In this document: piece after piece, positions 62,835-64,000 of the stretch
How the letters are laid out: each line of letters opens with the position of its first letter
Numbering within the stretch: the first letter of the stretch is position 1
DNA from: Metellina segmentata
Taxonomy: Eukaryota > Arthropoda > Arachnida > Araneae > Tetragnathidae
Length of the DNA stretch: 64,000 nucleotides
Direction: 5' to 3'
NCBI GenBank assembly: GCA_947359465.1
Contig: OX375872.1
Span: forward strand, 17,344,018-17,408,017
Translations under genes and position numbers: made by a program
Notes under the pieces: generated by a model
Databases searched by the model: none
Seen by the model: the letters and a program-made list of their open reading frames with translations, nothing else
Told to the model about the DNA's origin: nothing

Positions 62835-64000
62835 TTGCCGTTATATCTGAAAAAGGAATCAGAGGAATATAATTCTTGGTTTTCTCGCGCGTACGAGAAT
62901 TTTATCACCCCTTTTTCTCGTAGGGCAACGATCACACTCTCTGTTTCTTGTTACTTAATGTTTCCTTCTTTGCCTCCCTCCAGTTATGCAATGCGTTTTT
63001 TTTTTTTATCGAAGACAGTTCGCGAAAAAAGGACTGCTGCTTCCATGGAGCTTTTATTTTCTTATGCTGTGTATTTATTAAACTGTTCTGAACTTTATAT
63101 ATTCGCTACCGGTTGAACATTTTGAAATGCGGTTGTCTTTTGACGAATTTCATGAGATTTGCGGATGGTATTTGAAAGTAGAGCATTGAAAATTTTGCAT
63201 CTTATTTTTTGGGGAAGATTCACTTTGTTCGCGTAGTCAGAAATGTGTTTTCTTTGGTATGAAGTAAGTTTTCTATTGAAATGCGGTGTTTTAAAGGTTA
63301 TATTTTATAAAAATAAATCAAATTAATATAGTTCTTTGCTCTCTCTCTCGGATGATTATTTTATGACCTCTTTTTCTTGGAAAATGATGATCACAATCTG
63401 TTTCTTGTTACTTAATGTTTCTTTCTTTCCCTCCTTCCAGTTATACAATGCGTTTTTTTTTATCGAAGGCAGTTCGGGAAAAAAGGACTGCTGCTTCCAT
63501 GGAGCTTTTATTTTCTTATGCTGTGTATTTATTAAACTGTTCTGAACTTTATTCGCTACCGGTTGAACATTTTGAAATGCGGTTTTCCTTTGACGAATTT
63601 CATGAGATTTGCGGATGGTATTTGAAAGTAGAGCATTGAAAATTTTGCATCTTATTTTTTGGGGAAGATTCACTTTGTTCGCGTAGTCAGAAATGTGTTT
63701 TCTTTGGTATGAAGTAAGTTTTCTATTGAAATGCGGTGTTTTAAAGGTTATATTTAATAAAAATAAATCAAATTAATATAGTTCTTTGCTCTTTCTCTCG
63801 GATGATTATTTTATGACCTCTTTTTCTTGGAAAGTGATGATCACAATCTGTTTCTTGTTACTTAATGTTTCTTTCTTTCCCTCCTTCCAGTTATACAATG
63901 CGTTTTTTTTTTATCGAAGGCAGTTCGGGAAAAAAGGACTGCTGCTTCCATGGAGCTTTTATTCTCTTATGCTGTATATTTATTAAACTGTTCTGAACTT
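62835..64000 (+). repeat. Tandem repeat, ~450-bp unit, at least 2.5 copies, open to the right
   Basis: GTTCTTTGCTCT at 63331 recurs at 63781 (period 450). TTTCTTGTTACTTAATGTTT occurs at 62943, 63401 and 63851. Copies two and three are almost identical; copy one is more diverged. Each unit contains a pyrimidine run TTTCTTTCCCTCCTTCCAG followed by a frame ending in REKRTAASMELLFSYAVYLL. The frame is short and not a known protein. The array continues past the window. Confidence 0.88.

Overview
This window is AT-rich, non-coding eukaryotic DNA from an animal. It is very probably from an arthropod, and the mix of Tc1 transposases, tRNA-headed SINEs and short Helitrons makes me favour a spider, but that is an inference from general familiarity and not a database match. 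There is no bacterial gene organisation, no operon, no rRNA, no CRISPR and no functional tRNA gene that I can support. I could not recognise a single intact host gene. The best candidate for a host-type coding segment is an exon-like piece at 13793-14163, and it carries a stop codon. One 200-base run of N (30760-30959) is an assembly gap.

The window is a graveyard of transposable elements, many inserted into one another. Classes seen: (1) about 40 full or partial copies of tRNA-derived SINEs that share one body but have two different tRNA-like heads and two different 3' tails; (2) Tc1/mariner transposase pseudogenes at 7269-8778, 26333-26913, 31038-31743, 33494-34559, 44989-46500, 50107-50653 and a true mariner at 58640-59826; (3) pogo/Tigger-like elements at 9165-9545, 9833-10595 and 45308-45732; (4) a hAT-like non-autonomous family full of CATCGATG palindromes (4885-5641, 16710-17307, 45807-46412, 51731-52204); (5) two families of TTAA-flanked, CCCT-ended, piggyBac-like MITEs, one built from the palindrome GACGAGATATCTCGTC (MITE-A), the other built from a ~40-bp tandem repeat (MITE-B); (6) Helitron-like elements at 22205-22719, 24316-24749, ~322-569 and ~61257-61509; (7) a PIF/Harbinger MITE with a TTA duplication at 55549-55976, inside a larger ~1.6 kb structure with ~250-bp inverted arms; (8) an element of uncertain superfamily with an 8-bp duplication (28395-28948), a near-perfect 650-bp fold-back (29197-29851) and a further TTAA-flanked element (61663-62368); (9) several tandem arrays, the largest a ~450-bp repeat that runs off the right edge (62835-64000).

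Region by region: 0-6 kb holds a Helitron remnant, a minisatellite, several SINEs, MITE-A copies and the first CATCGATG element. 6-12.8 kb holds a repeat block, a nearly complete Tc1 element, two pogo-like elements and a minisatellite. 13-26 kb is SINEs, MITE-B copies, a second CATCGATG element, a degenerate ~100-bp array and two Helitrons. 26-35 kb is dominated by Tc1 remnants, a MITE-B with an inserted element, the fold-back and the least damaged transposase ORF (291 codons). 35-50 kb is SINEs and MITEs plus a Tc1 gene interrupted by two other transposons. 50-60 kb has another Tc1 head, the fourth CATCGATG element, a SINE inside a SINE, a MITE inside a satellite, the Harbinger MITE and a mariner split by a SINE. 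60-64 kb has SINEs, a Helitron remnant, a TTAA element and the terminal tandem repeat. Nested insertions give a relative order of activity and let several target-site duplications be read directly.
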